From: Tranquillimonas rosea
GTDB lineage: Bacteria > Pseudomonadota > Alphaproteobacteria > Rhodobacterales > Rhodobacteraceae
Direction: 5' to 3'
Length of the DNA: 64,000 nucleotides
Assembly: GCF_900111315.1 (NCBI RefSeq)
Contig: NZ_FOGU01000015.1
Location: 1 to 64,000, forward strand
The notes under the pieces are model-generated. The model searched no databases. It had not been told where the DNA came from and saw only the letters and a list, made by a program, of their open reading frames with translations. Of this stretch, positions 46,223-60,000 are shown one piece after another. Position 1 is the stretch's first letter, and each line of letters starts with the position of its first letter. The translations under genes were made by a program, and so were the position numbers.

Positions 46223-47948
46223 CGAACTGCATCTCCCTGGATCCGCTTGCCTTGGTCACGGGGACCACCTTGTCGAGGACCTCGTCCCGGTCGCCGAACT
46301 GTACCTGCTGGCCGTCCTGGATCATCAGCACCTTGTTGAGCGCCGTCAGGGCGCTGGGACGGTGGGCGATGACCACGACGATGCCGCCGCGCGCCCGCAC
46401 CTCGCCGATGGCGGTGGTCAGCGCCCGCTCGCCGACCATGTCGAGATTCGAGTTGGGCTCGTCGAGCATCACCAGGAACGGGTCGCCGAACAGGGCCCGC
46501 GCCAGGCCGATGCGCTGGCGCTGCCCGGCCGAGAGCCGTGCGCCGTTCTCGCCGATCACCGTCTCGTAGCCCTCGGGCAGCGCGGTGACCATCTGGTGGA
46601 TCCCGGCCAGCTTGGCGGCCTTCAGGATCGCCATGATGTCCGGCTCGGCGGCGAAGCGGCAGATGTTCTCGGCCACGGTGCCGTCGAACAGCTCGACGTC
46701 CTGGGGCAGGTAGCCGACGAAGCGGCCCCGCTCGGCCTCGGGCCACTGGTCGAGCGTCGCCCCGTCGAGCCGCACCGATCCGTGCAGCGCCGGCCAGATC
46801 CCCATCAGCGCGCGGGCGAAGCTGGTCTTGCCCGCCCCCGAGGGGCCGACAACGCCCAGCCCGTCCCCGGCCCGGAGTTCGAACCCGACCCCCTGGAGGA
46901 GCGGCGCCTGCTCGCCCGGGGCCGCGGTGGCGAGCCCCTCGACGCGCAGGGTCTCCGTCGGCGCCGGCAGGCCCTCGGTCGCGGCGGGATCGCCGCAGGC
47001 CTGCACCGCCTCGTCGAACCGGCCGGCGGCCTGGCGGGCGGCCACGAAACTCGGCCAGTGCGACACCGCCTGCTCGATCGGGGCCAGCGCGCGGGCCATG
47101 ATGATCGACGCGGCGATCATCACCCCCGCGGTGATCTCCTGCTGGATCACCAGGAAGGCGCCCAGACCCAGCATCGCCGATTGCAGCATCAGCCGCAGCA
47201 TCTTGATGACCGACGAGAAGAAGTTGCTGTGGTCGGTCATCGCCTGCTGCCGCAGGTAATGCTCCTCGACCGCGCCGGAATAGCGCCGGGAGAGGCTGTC
47301 GAACATGCCCATCGAGGTCAGCACCTCGGCGTTGCGCCGCGCCGCCCCCATAAGCCGGCTCTGCGCCCCCGACGTGCCCGACAGCTCGCGCGAGGGACCG
47401 CGCGAGAGATACTCGTTGGTGATCACCAGGCAGGCGATCACCACCCCGCCGACCACCGCCAGCGTGCCCAGCCAGGCATGGAACAGGAAGATCAGCAGGA
47501 AGTAGAAGGGCATGAACGGCATGTCGAAGATTGCCGCCGGCCCCGGCGAGCCGAGGAACCGGCGGATCGCCTCGAGGTCGCGGTGCGGGGCCATCCCCGC
47601 CGCGCGGCGGCCCATCAGCACCGGCATCCGCATGTTGGCGCGGAAGGCCGGACCCGAGAGGCGGGCATAGACCCGCATGGCGATGCGGTTCAGCGCCCGC
47701 AGGCGCAGGATGTCGAGCATCCCGCCCATCAGGTAGAGCCCGATGGCGATCCCCGCGAGCACGACCAGGGTGGGCACGCTGCTGCTCGCCAGGACCCGGT
47801 CGTAGATCTGCAGCATGAACAGCGGCCCGGTGAGCATCAGCACGTTGACCACGGCGCTGACGAGGAAGATCGCCAGCATGGCCCCGCTGCAGGCGCGGAG
47901 CGCGTGATGCACGGGTTTCTGAGACTTGGACTGTAACACCTTGAACAT
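46212..47948 (-). CDS. Type I secretion ABC transporter, permease/ATPase
   Basis: 578 residues. The transmembrane domain lies at about 20-300 and the nucleotide-binding domain has Walker A GPSGAGKT at 368-375, signature LSAGQ at 473-477, Walker B LVMLDEP at about 492-498 and H-loop His529. No C39-like N-terminal domain is present, so it is PrtD-like. It lies 57 bp downstream of the giant gene, separated by a strong hairpin, and is followed with an 11-bp overlap by HlyD. The dedicated substrate is very probably the 4,772-residue protein. Confidence 0.94.
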   Translation of the reverse strand: MFKVLQSKSQKPVHHALRACSGAMLAIFLVSAVVNVLMLTGPLFMLQIYDRVLASSSVPTLVVLAGIAIGLYLMGGMLDILRLRALNRIAMRVYARLSGPAFRANMRMPVLMGRRAAGMAPHRDLEAIRRFLGSPGPAAIFDMPFMPFYFLLIFLFHAWLGTLAVVGGVVIACLVITNEYLSRGPSRELSGTSGAQSRLMGAARRNAEVLTSMGMFDSLSRRYSGAVEEHYLRQQAMTDHSNFFSSVIKMLRLMLQSAMLGLGAFLVIQQEITAGVMIAASIIMARALAPIEQAVSHWPSFVAARQAAGRFDEAVQACGDPAATEGLPAPTETLRVEGLATAAPGEQAPLLQGVGFELRAGDGLGVVGPSGAGKTSFARALMGIWPALHGSVRLDGATLDQWPEAERGRFVGYLPQDVELFDGTVAENICRFAAEPDIMAILKAAKLAGIHQMVTALPEGYETVIGENGARLSAGQRQRIGLARALFGDPFLVMLDEPNSNLDMVGERALTTAIGEVRARGGIVVVIAHRPSALTALNKVLMIQDGQQVQFGDRDEVLDKVVPVTKASGSREMQFDAV

Positions 47949-47969
47949 CCTCCCACGGATGGAACGGGG

Positions 47970-47999
47970 CCCGCCGCGCCGGAACTCCGGCGCGGCGGG
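47970..47999 (-). terminator. Intercistronic hairpin between the giant gene and its exporter genes
   Basis: A perfect 13-bp stem (cccgccgcgccgg / ccggcgcggcggg) with loop aact lies 6 bp past the giant gene's stop codon and 21 bp before the ABC start. It may act as a partial terminator or RNA stabiliser, giving much more substrate than transporter. Confidence 0.65.
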
Positions 48000-48005
48000 T
48001 GCGGA

Positions 48006-51000
48006 TCAGGTCGCCAGGTCGTGGCCGAAGAGCGACTGGGTCTGGCTCGACAGGCCGTCCGCCGGATCCGGCGCATCGGCATCCTCCGGCTCGGGGGGCA
48101 GGTCGTCCCCCGGCCCGTCCGAGCCCTCCGCGAGGAACGGGGACATCATGCTCCCCGCCGCCGACAGGATGGCCGCCGCGGGCTGGCCGCCGAAGTCGAA
48201 CAACGCCGCGAACGGTTCCGGCGCCGCCGGGGTGAGGGTCACCGAGGCGAGGTCCTGCGAGCCGCCGGAGAAGGCGACGCGCATCACCTGGGTGCCGGCC
48301 TCGAGCTCGACCTGGGCGGGCGCGGTGGAGTCGAAGGTCCACCAGTTCGCCGTCCGTCCGACCTCGACCTCGCCGCTCGAGGTGTAGACCTCGCCGTCCT
48401 TGGCGAAGCTCGCCTCGACGCTGCGCTGCTCCGTGCCGGAGCTGGCCATCGCGGAGAGGAAGCTGATGTCGTAGAGACCGGCCTCCTCGACCTCGATGGT
48501 GTACTCCACCCACTCGCCGTCGGCGATCCAGCCGACCGCGTCGCCCTCGCCGACGATGTCCACCCCGGTGTCGGGCCGGAAGGTGTCGTTGCCCTCCTGC
48601 CCCGCCGAGCTGTCGTTGTAGGCGACGTCCTGGCCGCCCTCGTCGAACAGCGCGGCGTCGAGCACCAGCCCGTCCGTCGCATCGACCGACCGCGCGGTCC
48701 CGCCATAGGGCGCCTGCCCGTCTCCCGGCACCGGCGCCAGGTCGAACGAGCGCAGGTCGAACGAACCGCCCGAGAAGGCGAGCCGCAGCACCTGCTGCCC
48801 GGCCGCGAGGTCCAGCTCCACCGTGTCGCCGGTGACGTAGCTGGAATAGGCGCCGGTGTTCGGCACCGCGGCGGTGCCCTCGGCATAGACCGCGCCGCCC
48901 TGCGCCGCGCTGACGGTGATGCTGCGGCCGTCCGCCGGCGTGGCGGTGGTGAAGCTCAGCGCATAGGTGCCGGCCTCGGCCACGTCGACGGTGTATTCCA
49001 GCCACTCGTCCTCGGCGATCCAGCCCACGTCGCCGCTACTGGTCTGCTCCACGTCGCTGCCGGTACGGCCGCCCGCATTGCCGCCCTGCAGGCCGGACTG
49101 GTCGTTGTAGGCGACCCCCTGCCCGCCGTTGTCGTAGTCCGAGGCGTCGATCGTGACCGGCGCATTGTCCACCAGGAAGGGCTGGCCGAGGAACGGCGTC
49201 TGGCTGTCCTCCGGCGGCTCCGACGTCTCGACCTGGTCGAGCGCGAAGGACCGGAAGTCGAGCAGGTAGCCGTTGCTCGCCGTCTGCCCCCCGAAGGTGA
49301 AGCGCAGGGTCTGCAGGCCCGCGGCGAGCTCGACATTCGTCGCCGGGGTCTGGCCGAAGCTGGTCCCCCCGAAGCCGGTCCCCGCCCCGTTGCTGTCGGG
49401 CAGCGCGAAGGTGGCGATCGGCGCCCCGTCCTCGACCGAGACGGCGATGGTGTTGCCGCCGATCGGGGTCTTGGCGTTCAGGCTGAGGGCGTAGGTGCCG
49501 GCCTCGGCCACGTTCACCGTGTACTCCACCCATTCGCCCGGCAGCACGTGGCCGATGTCCTGGGGGCCGCCCACGAGCTCGACGTCGGTGTCGCCGCGCT
49601 CGGCCTGGCCACCGTTGTCGCGGCCGGGATTGTCGTTCCACGACACGCCCTGCCCGCCCTGGTCGAAGTTCGAGGCATCGACCGTGAGGCTGTCTTCCAG
49701 CAGCGGCGCGTCGGGCCCCGGGAAGGGCGCCTGGCCGCCGCCGGTGTCCGGCTCCTCGTAGGTGAACACCGTCACGGCGTTGAGCGGCGCGTTGTCGATG
49801 TCGGCGCTCAGGCCGATGTCGATGCTGCCGTCCGTCACGGTGACCACGGCCTCGACCGCGATCGGCGTGTCGCCGCCCGACTCCGCGAAGGGATCGAGGT
49901 CGACGATCACCGGCTCGCCGTTGATCGTGGCGTCGAACTGCCGCTGGCCGGCGGCGTCCCAGTAGGTCTCCTGGGTGTAGAGCGTCACCAGGTAGGTGCC
50001 GTTCGCCACCGCAAGCGAGGCCGTCCAGTCCGCGCCGTCCTCGTAGGTGACGAAGGCCGAGCCCGGCGTGGCGTTCGCCCCGTTGGGGTTGCCGGCATTG
50101 TCGGTCCCCGCCCCCGGGTTGACGCTGCCCGACACGGTGACGCGGCTGTCGTCCTGGCCGACGAGCGCGAGCCCGAGGACCGGATCGCTGGCGATCGCGC
50201 CGCCGCCGAAGTTCACCCCGTAGACGTAGCCCTCGGGGCCCGGTTCCGGATCCGGCGTGTGGTCGGGATCGAAGAAGTCCACGGTGCCGTCGCCGTCGAC
50301 GTCGGCCTGCAGCGCGTCGTTGATCCCGTCGCCGTCCGCGTCGGCGTCGCCGAGCGCGTGGGGCGCCACGTTCTTGATGACGAACATGTGGTCGTTGTAG
50401 TCGTAGTTCCCCGCGCCCGGATAATCCTGGATCGCGATGTAGGTCCCCTCGATCACCTCGCCCTCGGCGTCGAGCGCCTGGAAGAAGCGGATCAGGTGGC
50501 CCTCGTCATCCCCCACCAGCTGGCCGAAATCGGGGTCGATCCGGTTCGCTTCCGGGTCCGTCCACGAGGCGTAGGTCGGCCGGCCGTCCACCGAGACGAA
50601 GAGCCCGAAGGGATCGTCGCCGCTGATCGTGGCCCGCGCCACCCCGCCGGTGGAGCCGTCGCCCGGCACCAGTCCCTCGGGGAGGATGGTCTGGTACTGC
50701 TGGTCGTCCTGGGCGAAGAGCTCGGTCGTGGCCGAGGAGCCCAGCCCGTGGACGCCGAGGCGCGCCACGTTGTTCTGCTGCAGGAACGCCGCGATCTGGA
50801 TGACCTCGACATCCCGGCTCGGATCGAGAGCCTGCATGTAGGGCATCAGCACCTCGTCGCCGACGGTCTCGACCGCGCCGCCATTGGCGAGGCTGCCCTG
50901 CGCCATGTCGGTGGAATAGCCGAAGGCCTCGACGATCTGCGCCACCGTGGGCTCGGACCCGTTCTCGGAGAATTCCTGCGCGATGCCGGCGAGCTGCACG

Positions 51001-54000
51001 GTCATCTGCGGGGCCGAGACATCGTCGGACAGCACCGTCAGGGTCGAGTTGTGGATCTGCGCCCCCGCCGAGCCGCCGTCATGGGTGCCGGTGAACTGCA
51101 CCGTCACCTGGGCGCTGCCGCCCGCCGGGATCTCGGTCGGGACCGTGCCCACGATCTCGAAGGCCGAGGGATCGCCCACCTCGATGCCGCTGATCGACAG
51201 CGTCGAGAAACCCTCGTTGGTCAGCGTCACCACGGCGGTGTCGCGGACCTCCTGCGCGCCGTTGGCGGGCTGGTCGATCGAGGTGAAGACCAGGCGGTCG
51301 TCGGCCGCCGCGTCGTCCAGCCCCTCGAGGCCGAGCTTCTGGCCGAAGCCCAGCGGCGCGACCCCTTCGATGACGAAGGTGTTGTCGTTGTAGTCGTAGT
51401 TGATCCCCGTGTAGTCCATGATCCCCAGGTAGACGTTGGGGATCGCGTTCCCCTCGGCGTCCAGCGCCTGGAAGATCTTCACCGTGTGGCCCTGCTGTTC
51501 GCCCTCGACGGTCACCCCGCCGGTCGGGTTCAGCGTGGGATCGGTGGACAGGTTCGCCACCTCGATCCCGAAGGCCCCGTCGCCGATCCAGCCGCCCGGA
51601 ATGTCACCGCTGGTGAAGGTCTGGGTGGCAAAGCCCGAGTCGGTGTTGGCGTTGGGCAGGATGCGCTGGTTGTCGGTCCCCTGGTGGTTCCAGAAGATGT
51701 CGTCCTGGCCCTTGTTGCCCGGGTTGTGGATGCCGATCGTCGCCCCGCCCGGCCCGTGATAGGCGGTGAGCTGGGTGATCTTGGCCTCGCTGTAGCCGTC
51801 GGCGATCCGCCAGTAGGGCGACAGCACCTCGGTCTCGTCCGTCTGGGCGAAGACGTCGTTGGTGCTGAGCACGCTGTTCTCGCCGCCGCCGTTCAGGGAG
51901 AGCCCCTCGATGCGGTTGCCGAAGCCGAAGATCTCCCAGATCTCGTTGACGTTCGGCTCCTGTCCGCCTTCCCAGCGGGACTGCCAGAACCCGGCCAGGT
52001 CGATGTCGGTGATCGGGTCGTCCGCGTCGTTGGTCTGCAGCCGCAGCCGGCCCTCGAAGATGGTCGAGGTGCCGTCGACGTTGCTGGTGGGCGGCGTGTA
52101 GGCGCTTCGGTCGAACAGCACCTCCACGTCGAGCACCTCGCCCGGCGCGAGCGTCAGCCCCTCCAGGGCGTCGGGATCGGCCAGGACGAACGGTCCCGTC
52201 AGGTCGACGTCCAGCACCTCGAGCGCCTCGGTCCCGCTGTTGCCGATCCGGACCGTGCCGCTGTCCTTGAAGTCGCGGTCGGCATCGCCGTCGCCCATCT
52301 CCGCGTTCTCAAGATACGAGTAGTGCAGCCGGTTTTCCAGGAAGGCCGGGTCGAGGCTCTGCACCTCGATGTCGGCGTTGGCGTTGCCCTGCGAGGGCGA
52401 GATGTCGAGATAGTCGAGATCGCTCGCGCCCGGGGCGTCCGAGATGATCCGCAGCTGGTACTCGGTGCCCGCCTGCAGGTCGAGGAAGACGGATTCCTCC
52501 CCGTTCTCCCCGGTTCCCGGGAAGGCCGAGTCGTCCAGCTCGGTGCCGTTGAGGAACCAGGTCAGGCCGAGCCCGTCGCTGGCGCCCGCATTGGCGGCCG
52601 TGTCGATCTGGTAGACGCCGTCACTGTCCACGGTGAAGTAGAAGTCCACGGTGCTGCCGTTGATCGTGTTGGCGCTGCCGTCGGTGTCCTCCAGCTCGAT
52701 CCGGCCGCTGCCGCTGATGTCGGCATGGACCGGCTCGAAGAGGCTGACCGGCTCCTGGGTGAGGCGCAGGTAGTCCACGTTCGGGCCGTTCGCGCCGGGG
52801 GCGGTCACGGTGATCGTGTTGGTGCCGGCCACCAGGTCGACGGTCGCCGATTGCGGCCCCCAGAGGGTCTCGCCCTCGTTGGAGTTCGGCGCGAAGGCCA
52901 GCTCGCCCGCCTCGGTGCCGTTGACGGACAGCGCCATCGGCCGCGCCGCCTTGGTCGAGGCCAGCGCGTAGAGGATGTCGAACGAATAGGTGCCCGCGGC
53001 CCCGGCGGTCACCGTCCAGGTGATCGACTGGTCGGTGGTGCCGTCGAAATCCACGAAATCGCCGGACTGGGTGCGCTCCTCGGTGACCACGACGGGTCCG
53101 TCGAGCGTGGCGGTCTCGGCCTCGTAGACGTCGTAGGCCACGCCGTTGATCACCTCGGTGCCGTCGCCCGGAGTGCCCTCGGTGGCGGTCGAGACCAGCA
53201 CCTCCAGCTGGTCGATGTTCGGGCCGGTATCGGAGACCGAGCGCAGGGTCACGGTATTGGTGCCGTCCACCAGCGTGGCGGGCACCTCGACCACCTGCCA
53301 GGTGCTCCAGGCCTCTTCCTCGGCGGGCGTGCCCGGCGTGGGGAGGAAGGATGCCACCGTGACGATGGAGCCGTTGACCTCGACCTGCAGCGGACGGTCC
53401 CCATCGCCGCCGTTGGCGTAGCGGAACTGCAGCAGCGCGCTGCCGGCATTCTCCGCGGGCACGTCGAAGGTGAAGGTCAGGAAATCGGCGTTGGTCGAGC
53501 CGTAATCGGCATAGCCGCCCAGCGTGCCGTCGGTGTTGTCGGTGTTGCCGTCGGTGCCGAAGGCGCCGGGCCGCAGGCCGTTCTCCAGCCCCTCGGTGTC
53601 CTCGGGGTTCTGGGCGTCGCGGATCTCGATCTCGGCATCGGGCGAGGTCGGCACCGCGACGGCGGTGCCGTCACTGGGGGTCCGGTCCTCGGCCTGGATG
53701 GTGACCAGCGAGACGAACTCGGGCTGCGCGCCGGGCGTGAAGGTCACGCTGGCGCTGGCCGTGTTGAGATCGTCGTCGGTGACCTCGAGCGTGGCCACCG
53801 TCTCGCCCTCGAGGGTCCCGAGGTCGATGACGAAGCGGTTGTCCGCGTCCAGCGTCACCGTGGTCCCGGGGCCGCCGTCGAAGGACACCCGCAGCGCGGT
53901 GATGTCGTCGTCCAGACCCGAGACCTCGAAGAGGGCCGCCTCGGTGTCGCTGACATCCACCGCCAGCAGGGTCAGGTCACCCCCCTGGTCGGCCGACAGG

Positions 54001-57000
54001 TCCTGGGTCACGCCGCCCGGGGCGGGGGTGAGCAGGATCAGCTGGCTCGCCCCGGTGCCGCGGTTCAGCGTCATCAGGTAGAGCTGCCCGGTCAGCGGGT
54101 TCTCGACGATGTCGAGCGGGTCGATGTAGTTGTCGATCACCGAGCCGTCCGGCCGCCGCAGCACGTCGTCGCCGGTGATCGCGCCGGTCTCGTCCACCTG
54201 GATGACCCGCACGTTGTCCCCGGTCGAGAACTGGGCGAACAGCACCGCCCCCTTGAGGTTCGAGCCGAAGGCGTTGCCGGTGTATTCCGTCGCGCCGTTG
54301 GGCGAGCGGTTGTAGCCCAGGTTGTAGACGCCGTCGTAGTCGTAGTTCCCGTCGACCTGCACGCCGGTGGGATAGCCGTCGGTGTTGGGGTTGCCGTCGT
54401 TGCCGCCGACCACCTCGTTGGGGTCGAGCCCCGAGGTCGGGTTGCCGCCGTTCAGGACGTACTCGTCCCGCAGCACGTTGGGATGGCCGTAATAGCCGTC
54501 CTCGTCGACCGTGAAGAAGTAGTCGTACTGCTTCGGCGAGTTGTCGATCGTGGTGTCGAACTCGGTCTGGGTCGGGTCCTGGGGCGTCTTGGCGCCGGCG
54601 GCCGTGCCGTTGGTGGGCACGTAGAGGTTGCCGTTGGAGTGCCAGACGAGGTCATAGGCGTTGCGCACGCCGGTGGCGAAGATCTTGACCACCGCGTCCT
54701 CGGCGAAGGGGTCGTACATCCCCGGATAGGTGCCGTTCTCGTCGAACGCGCTCTCGTCGAAGCTGGTCTCGGGGTCGTCGCCGAGCGTGATCGGCTCGGT
54801 GCGGACGTCGAACCCGCTTTCGGGCGCGTCACGGGTGGGGTCGATCTCGAGCACGGCGGCGTTCAGCAGCCGCTCGGGCCGGTTGCCCCAGGCATTGTCC
54901 GGTGCGCCGCCGGCGGAGTTCGAGCCCTGCACGAGGTAGAGCAGGTATTCCGGCTCGCCCTCCTGGCCGAAATCGGGATTGGCCCTGAACTCGAGACTGT
55001 TGGTGACGTGGTCGCCGCCCGAGCGCGGGAAGCCCGTGGCGTAGGTCTCGGCCGTCACGCCCTCGAAGCTGCCGCCCTCGCCCAGGTTGATCTTGCTGAC
55101 CCGGCCGGAGAATTCGGGCGTGTCGAACGCCTTGGATTCCCGCGGGATCGGCCAGTTGTCACTGATCCAGATGGTCTCGGGATCGTTGGGATCGAAGGTG
55201 AAGCCGACGATGCCGCGGCGTCCCGCCGCCCCCTCGGAGAGATAGTCGAGCGACAGCGTCTCCTGCGAGCCCTTGTCGATCGAGCCGTCCTCGAGCACGT
55301 CCCAGCGGTGGATCTCGCCGGTGATGGTGCCGACATAGAGCTTTCCGTCGGGGCCGAACTCCACGACGGTGTAGCCCCCCGCCCCGTCGGTGAAGCCGTC
55401 CAGCATCACGTCGGTCGAGAACGCCACCTCGCGCGGGACGTCCTCGGGCGCCTCGCCGGTGACGAAGCTGGTGGTCAGATCCTGGATCTGGCGCAGCGGC
55501 GCCTCGGCGTCGCTGACCGCGCCCAGGTCCATCACGTCCTGCACCTTCAGGGTGTAGCTGGTATTCTCGTCGAGATCCTCCAGCGGCCGGATCGTGAGCG
55601 AGTCCGCCCCGCCCGAGACCTGGACGTCGATCGCGACCTCCTCGCCGGTGAGGGTGTTCACCAGCGTGACGCCGTCGACATAGGCCACGTTCGGGCCGCG
55701 CTGGCCCGGCGCCTGCAGGTTGACCCCCACCACGAAGGACGAGGTCGGGTCGATGCCGGTGGGCAGTTCGCCGTCAGGTCCGAGCGCGATCGAGGTCTGG
55801 CCGTCGATCGAGGCGGCCACCGGCGCGTCGAAGAAGGAATAGTCCTGATCCGCGCTGCGGTCGTCCTCCGGCGTCAGGTCCTCGATCCGCTCGATCTCGA
55901 GATGCTGGATCTCGGTGTTCTCGCCGCCGATGGAGTCGATCGTCAGCCGGCCGTCCTCGACGGTGACCACCCCCGACACCAGGGTCGAGCGGAAGCCGCC
56001 GCCACCGGTCGAGCCGTCGATTGGGTTCGCCGGCACCCAGTCGGGCATGAAGCTCTGGCCCTCGACGTTCAGCACGTAGTTGCTGTCGAAGGCGCCGGCG
56101 GTGTCGCCCACCGAGACGGTGAGCTGGTAGGTGCCGTTCGCCAGCCCCATCTCCCAGGCCCGCGAGGCGTCCGCCCCCGCGCCGGGATACTCGAAATGGG
56201 CGTAGGTCTTCTGCAGGTCCGAGGCGCCGTCGACGACGTCCTTGTACCAGTGCGCGTTGTCGGGCTGGTCCTGCGGCGTGGTGCCGTCGGCGGTGCCGTC
56301 GGCGACGCTGTCCTCGCTCACCCAGCCATAGCTCAGCCCGTTGCCGCGGTCGCCGTAGGCGGCGCCGGTATCGGCCAGGTAGCCCTCGGGCGTCTCGTAG
56401 CCCGCCGGCAGGCCCTGCGCGGTCTGATCCTCGGGCGGCTGGAAGTTGATCCGGGCGACCTCCTCGAAGGTGATCAGCTCGCGGGTCTCGCCGCCGGGAT
56501 CGACGCCCTCGCGGCTGACGGTGACGCGGTCGATGTTCGGCCCGTTCGCGACGGTGTTGGTGAACGAGATCTCGTTCACCCCCGCCGACAGTTCGACATC
56601 GACCGTGACCTCGGTCCAGTTCTGCCAGTGGTCGTCGCTGTCGCCCCCCGTCACCAGGGTCGGCGCGAAGGCGACGGTCTGCTCGGCGCCGTCCACGCTC
56701 AGCGCCATCGGACGGTCGTCCGTGCTGCCGTTCACGTAGCGCACGGTCAGCTGGTAGGTGCCGGCCTCGGGCGCGTCGACCGTGAAGGCCGCGCTGTCGC
56801 CCACGTCGTTGCCCATATCGAGATAGCCATCGCCCTCGTAGCCGGGGCGCAGGCCGTCGGCGTCGAAGGGCAGGCCGGGCCCGCTGTTGGCGTCGGTGGC
56901 GTTGCCCTCGGGATTCTGGGCGGTGCGGTACACCGTGTCGGGCTCGGCCTCGCTGTCGGTGATCGAGAAGGTCTCGCCCTCGACCGTGACCGAGAAGGCC

Positions 57001-60000
57001 TCGACCGCGTCCCCGTCCTGGTAGGCGAAGGTCGCCTCGTCGATGTTGGGCCCGTTGGTGCCCCCCGCGGGGATCTCGAGACGGATCTGGTTCGCGCCCG
57101 CCGCGAGATCGAGTTCCACGGTCTGGGTCACCCAGGATTCCCAGCCGGTCATCTCGTCGCCCACGTCGACCACCGGGCCGGGGACGAAGTCCACCGTGGT
57201 GGCCGAGCCGCCGTTCAGGCTGAGATCAAGCGGCCGGTTCTCGTCGCCGCCATTGGCATAGCGGAAGGTGACCGCGTAGGTGCCCGCCGCCGGGGCGTCG
57301 ACGTTGAACACGATCCCGTCGCCCGGATCGGAGCCGAAATCAATATAGGCGCCCCCCGTCGCCCCGGCGCGGTAATTGCCGAAGGCGTCGACGTTGTCGG
57401 CGTCGACCACGCGGGTGAAATCGCCGTTGGCCGGATCGCCGCTGTCCTCCACCGTGACGCTGCCGGCATCTTCGGCCTGGATGGTGAAGGGATCGACGGT
57501 GACGTCCTCGCCGGCCACCACGATCGGCATCGTGACCTGCGCCTCGTTGCCGGCCGCGTCGGTGACGATCGCGATGACGGTGTAGTCGCCCGGCGCCAGC
57601 GCCGAGCCGTCGATGGTGAAATCGCCGTCCGCGTCGGGCAGCACCTCGGTGCGGGTGGCGCCGCCGTCGAAGCTGATCTCGGTGGTGACGATGTCGGCGT
57701 CGATGCCCGCGAGGTTGAAGTTGATCGAGGCCGCCTGGGTCTCGTTCAGCTCACTGTCGGGGCCCGACAGGAACAGCGGCTGCTCGTCGGCATCGGCCGA
57801 GGTGTCGGCGGCGCTGACGAGTTCCAGGCTGTCGAGGTTGGGGCCCGAGGACGCGCCTGCCGGGATCGACAGCTCGACGGTGTTGGTGCCCGCCTCGAGC
57901 GTGACGTCCACGCTCAGGACATCCCAGTTGTTGAAGCCCGCATCCGGCCCGTCGCCGCCGGGACCGGTGGACGGGAAGCTCGTGGTCACCGCGCCGGCGC
58001 CGTTCACCGCGAGGTCCAGCGTCCGCGCCGCGCCGCCCGAGTCCTGCGAGGCGTAGCGGATGTTGAGCCGGTACTCTCCGGCCGCCGGCACGTCGAAGCT
58101 GTAGGACAGCGTGTCGCCCGGATCGTCGCCGTAATCGACATAGCCCTCGCCGGTGAAGCCGGGCCGCAGGCCGTTCTCGAGCCCGGCCGTCTCCTCGGGG
58201 TTCGAGGGATCGCGGATCACGGTCACGGTGTCGTCGCCGTCGGGTGCGGAAGACAGCGTGACGATGCCCTCCTCGGCCTGGATCAGGATCGGGGCGAAGG
58301 GTTCGGCCTCGCCCACGGTCACGGTGAACAGGACGGACTCCGAGTCCAGCGCGCCGTCGGTGGCAAAGACCTCGACCTCGTAGCTGCCCTCGGCCAGGCT
58401 GGCGCCCACCTCGAGCGTCGCGTCGGACAGGGTCAGGCCGGCGGGCAGCGGGCTGCCGTCCGACAGCTGCGCGGCATAGGCGACGGTGTCGCCGGCGTCG
58501 GGATCGCTCGCCCCCAGGGCGGCGGCCAGGTCGACGCTGCCGGTCTCGCCGGTGGCGACGAACACGTCCTCGACCGCGGCGTCCTCCGCCAGTTCCGGCG
58601 CCTCGGGAAGATCCGCCACCGCGATGTCGAGCACCGCGGTCGTGGTGTTGCCGGCCGGATCGGCGGCGGTCACCTCGACCTGCACGGTCTCGCCCGCCTC
58701 GTGGTCGAACGACACGCCGTCGGCCAGGCGCAGGCTGTCGCCCTCGACGACGAAGCGCGCGTCCTCGGTCGAGAAGGTCATCGCCGCGCCCTCGGGATCG
58801 ACGGCGCTCAGGGTGCCCACCACGGCGGCCGCGGCGTTCTCGTCGACGCTCGCGGTGTCGAGCACGGGGGCGCCGGGCGCCAGGTCGGGCGCCTCGGCCC
58901 GGGTGAGGACCAGCCTGTCGATCCGCAGCATCTCGCCGTCGGCCTCGCCGGTCAGCGTCAGCACGCTGTCCGCCGCGATCTCGATCACGCTGTCGAAGCT
59001 CAGGGTCTTGAGGTTGCCGGCCTGGGCGGCATTGCCCCGCCCGGTGGTGCCGTCACCGTTCTCCCAGGTGCCGGGATCGTCGAAGCTCGCCCCCTCGACC
59101 ACGGTCACGCCGTCCACGGCGATCGAGAAGGTCGCGCTGCCGTCGGTCTCGTCGAACACCGACAGCGCCAGGGTGTAGTATCCCGGCGGCACCTCGCCCG
59201 CGGCGAGGTCGGTCGAGACGGTGCCGGACTGGTTCGCGTTGGTCTTGATGATCTGGTTCCCCGACGCGCCCGGCGCCGCGGCGGCGTAGAAGGCCTCCGA
59301 GTCGGCGAGGCCGGTGAAGGTCTCGGCCTCGATGGTGAAGCTGTCGCCCACCTCCGGGGCGTCGATCTCGAGCGCGAGGGTCAGCGTCGCGGTCAGCCCG
59401 CCCGGATCGGTGGCGGTCACCGTCACCGGGAACGAGCCGCCCTCGGACGGGGTGCCCAGGATCACCTGCTCCTCGGCGTCGTAGACCAGGCCCTCGGGCA
59501 GCGTCTCGGGATCGACGCCGAGCGTCAGCGCGTCCCCGTCCGCGTCGCTGAAATACGCCGCCAGCGCGCCCACGTCGATTCCGTCGAAGACCTGGCCGGC
59601 GGCCCCGAAATAGGGCTCGAGCGCCACGTCCTCGGCCACCGGCGCGTCGTTCACGTTCTCCACGGTCAGCTGGAAGCTGTCGGTCGCCGTGGCGTCGCTC
59701 TCGGCGCCGTCGTCGGCGGTGACGGTGATCGTGTAGACCCCCGGCGCGGCGGACAGCGGGCCGGTCAGCGTGCCGTCCGCGACGGACAGCCCCGCGAACT
59801 GGTCGGTCACGTCCGCGCCGGTGCCGTCGGTCACCGTGACCTCGTAGCTCAGCGCCGCGCCCTCGGGATCGACGAAGGGCAGGTCGATCTCGACCGTGCT
59901 GCCCTCGCCGGCGGCGAAATCGGCCATGCCGCCGCCCACGACCTCGGGGGCGAGATTGCCCTCGGCGGCCGGCGTGCCCTCGATCAGCTGCACGTTGGAG

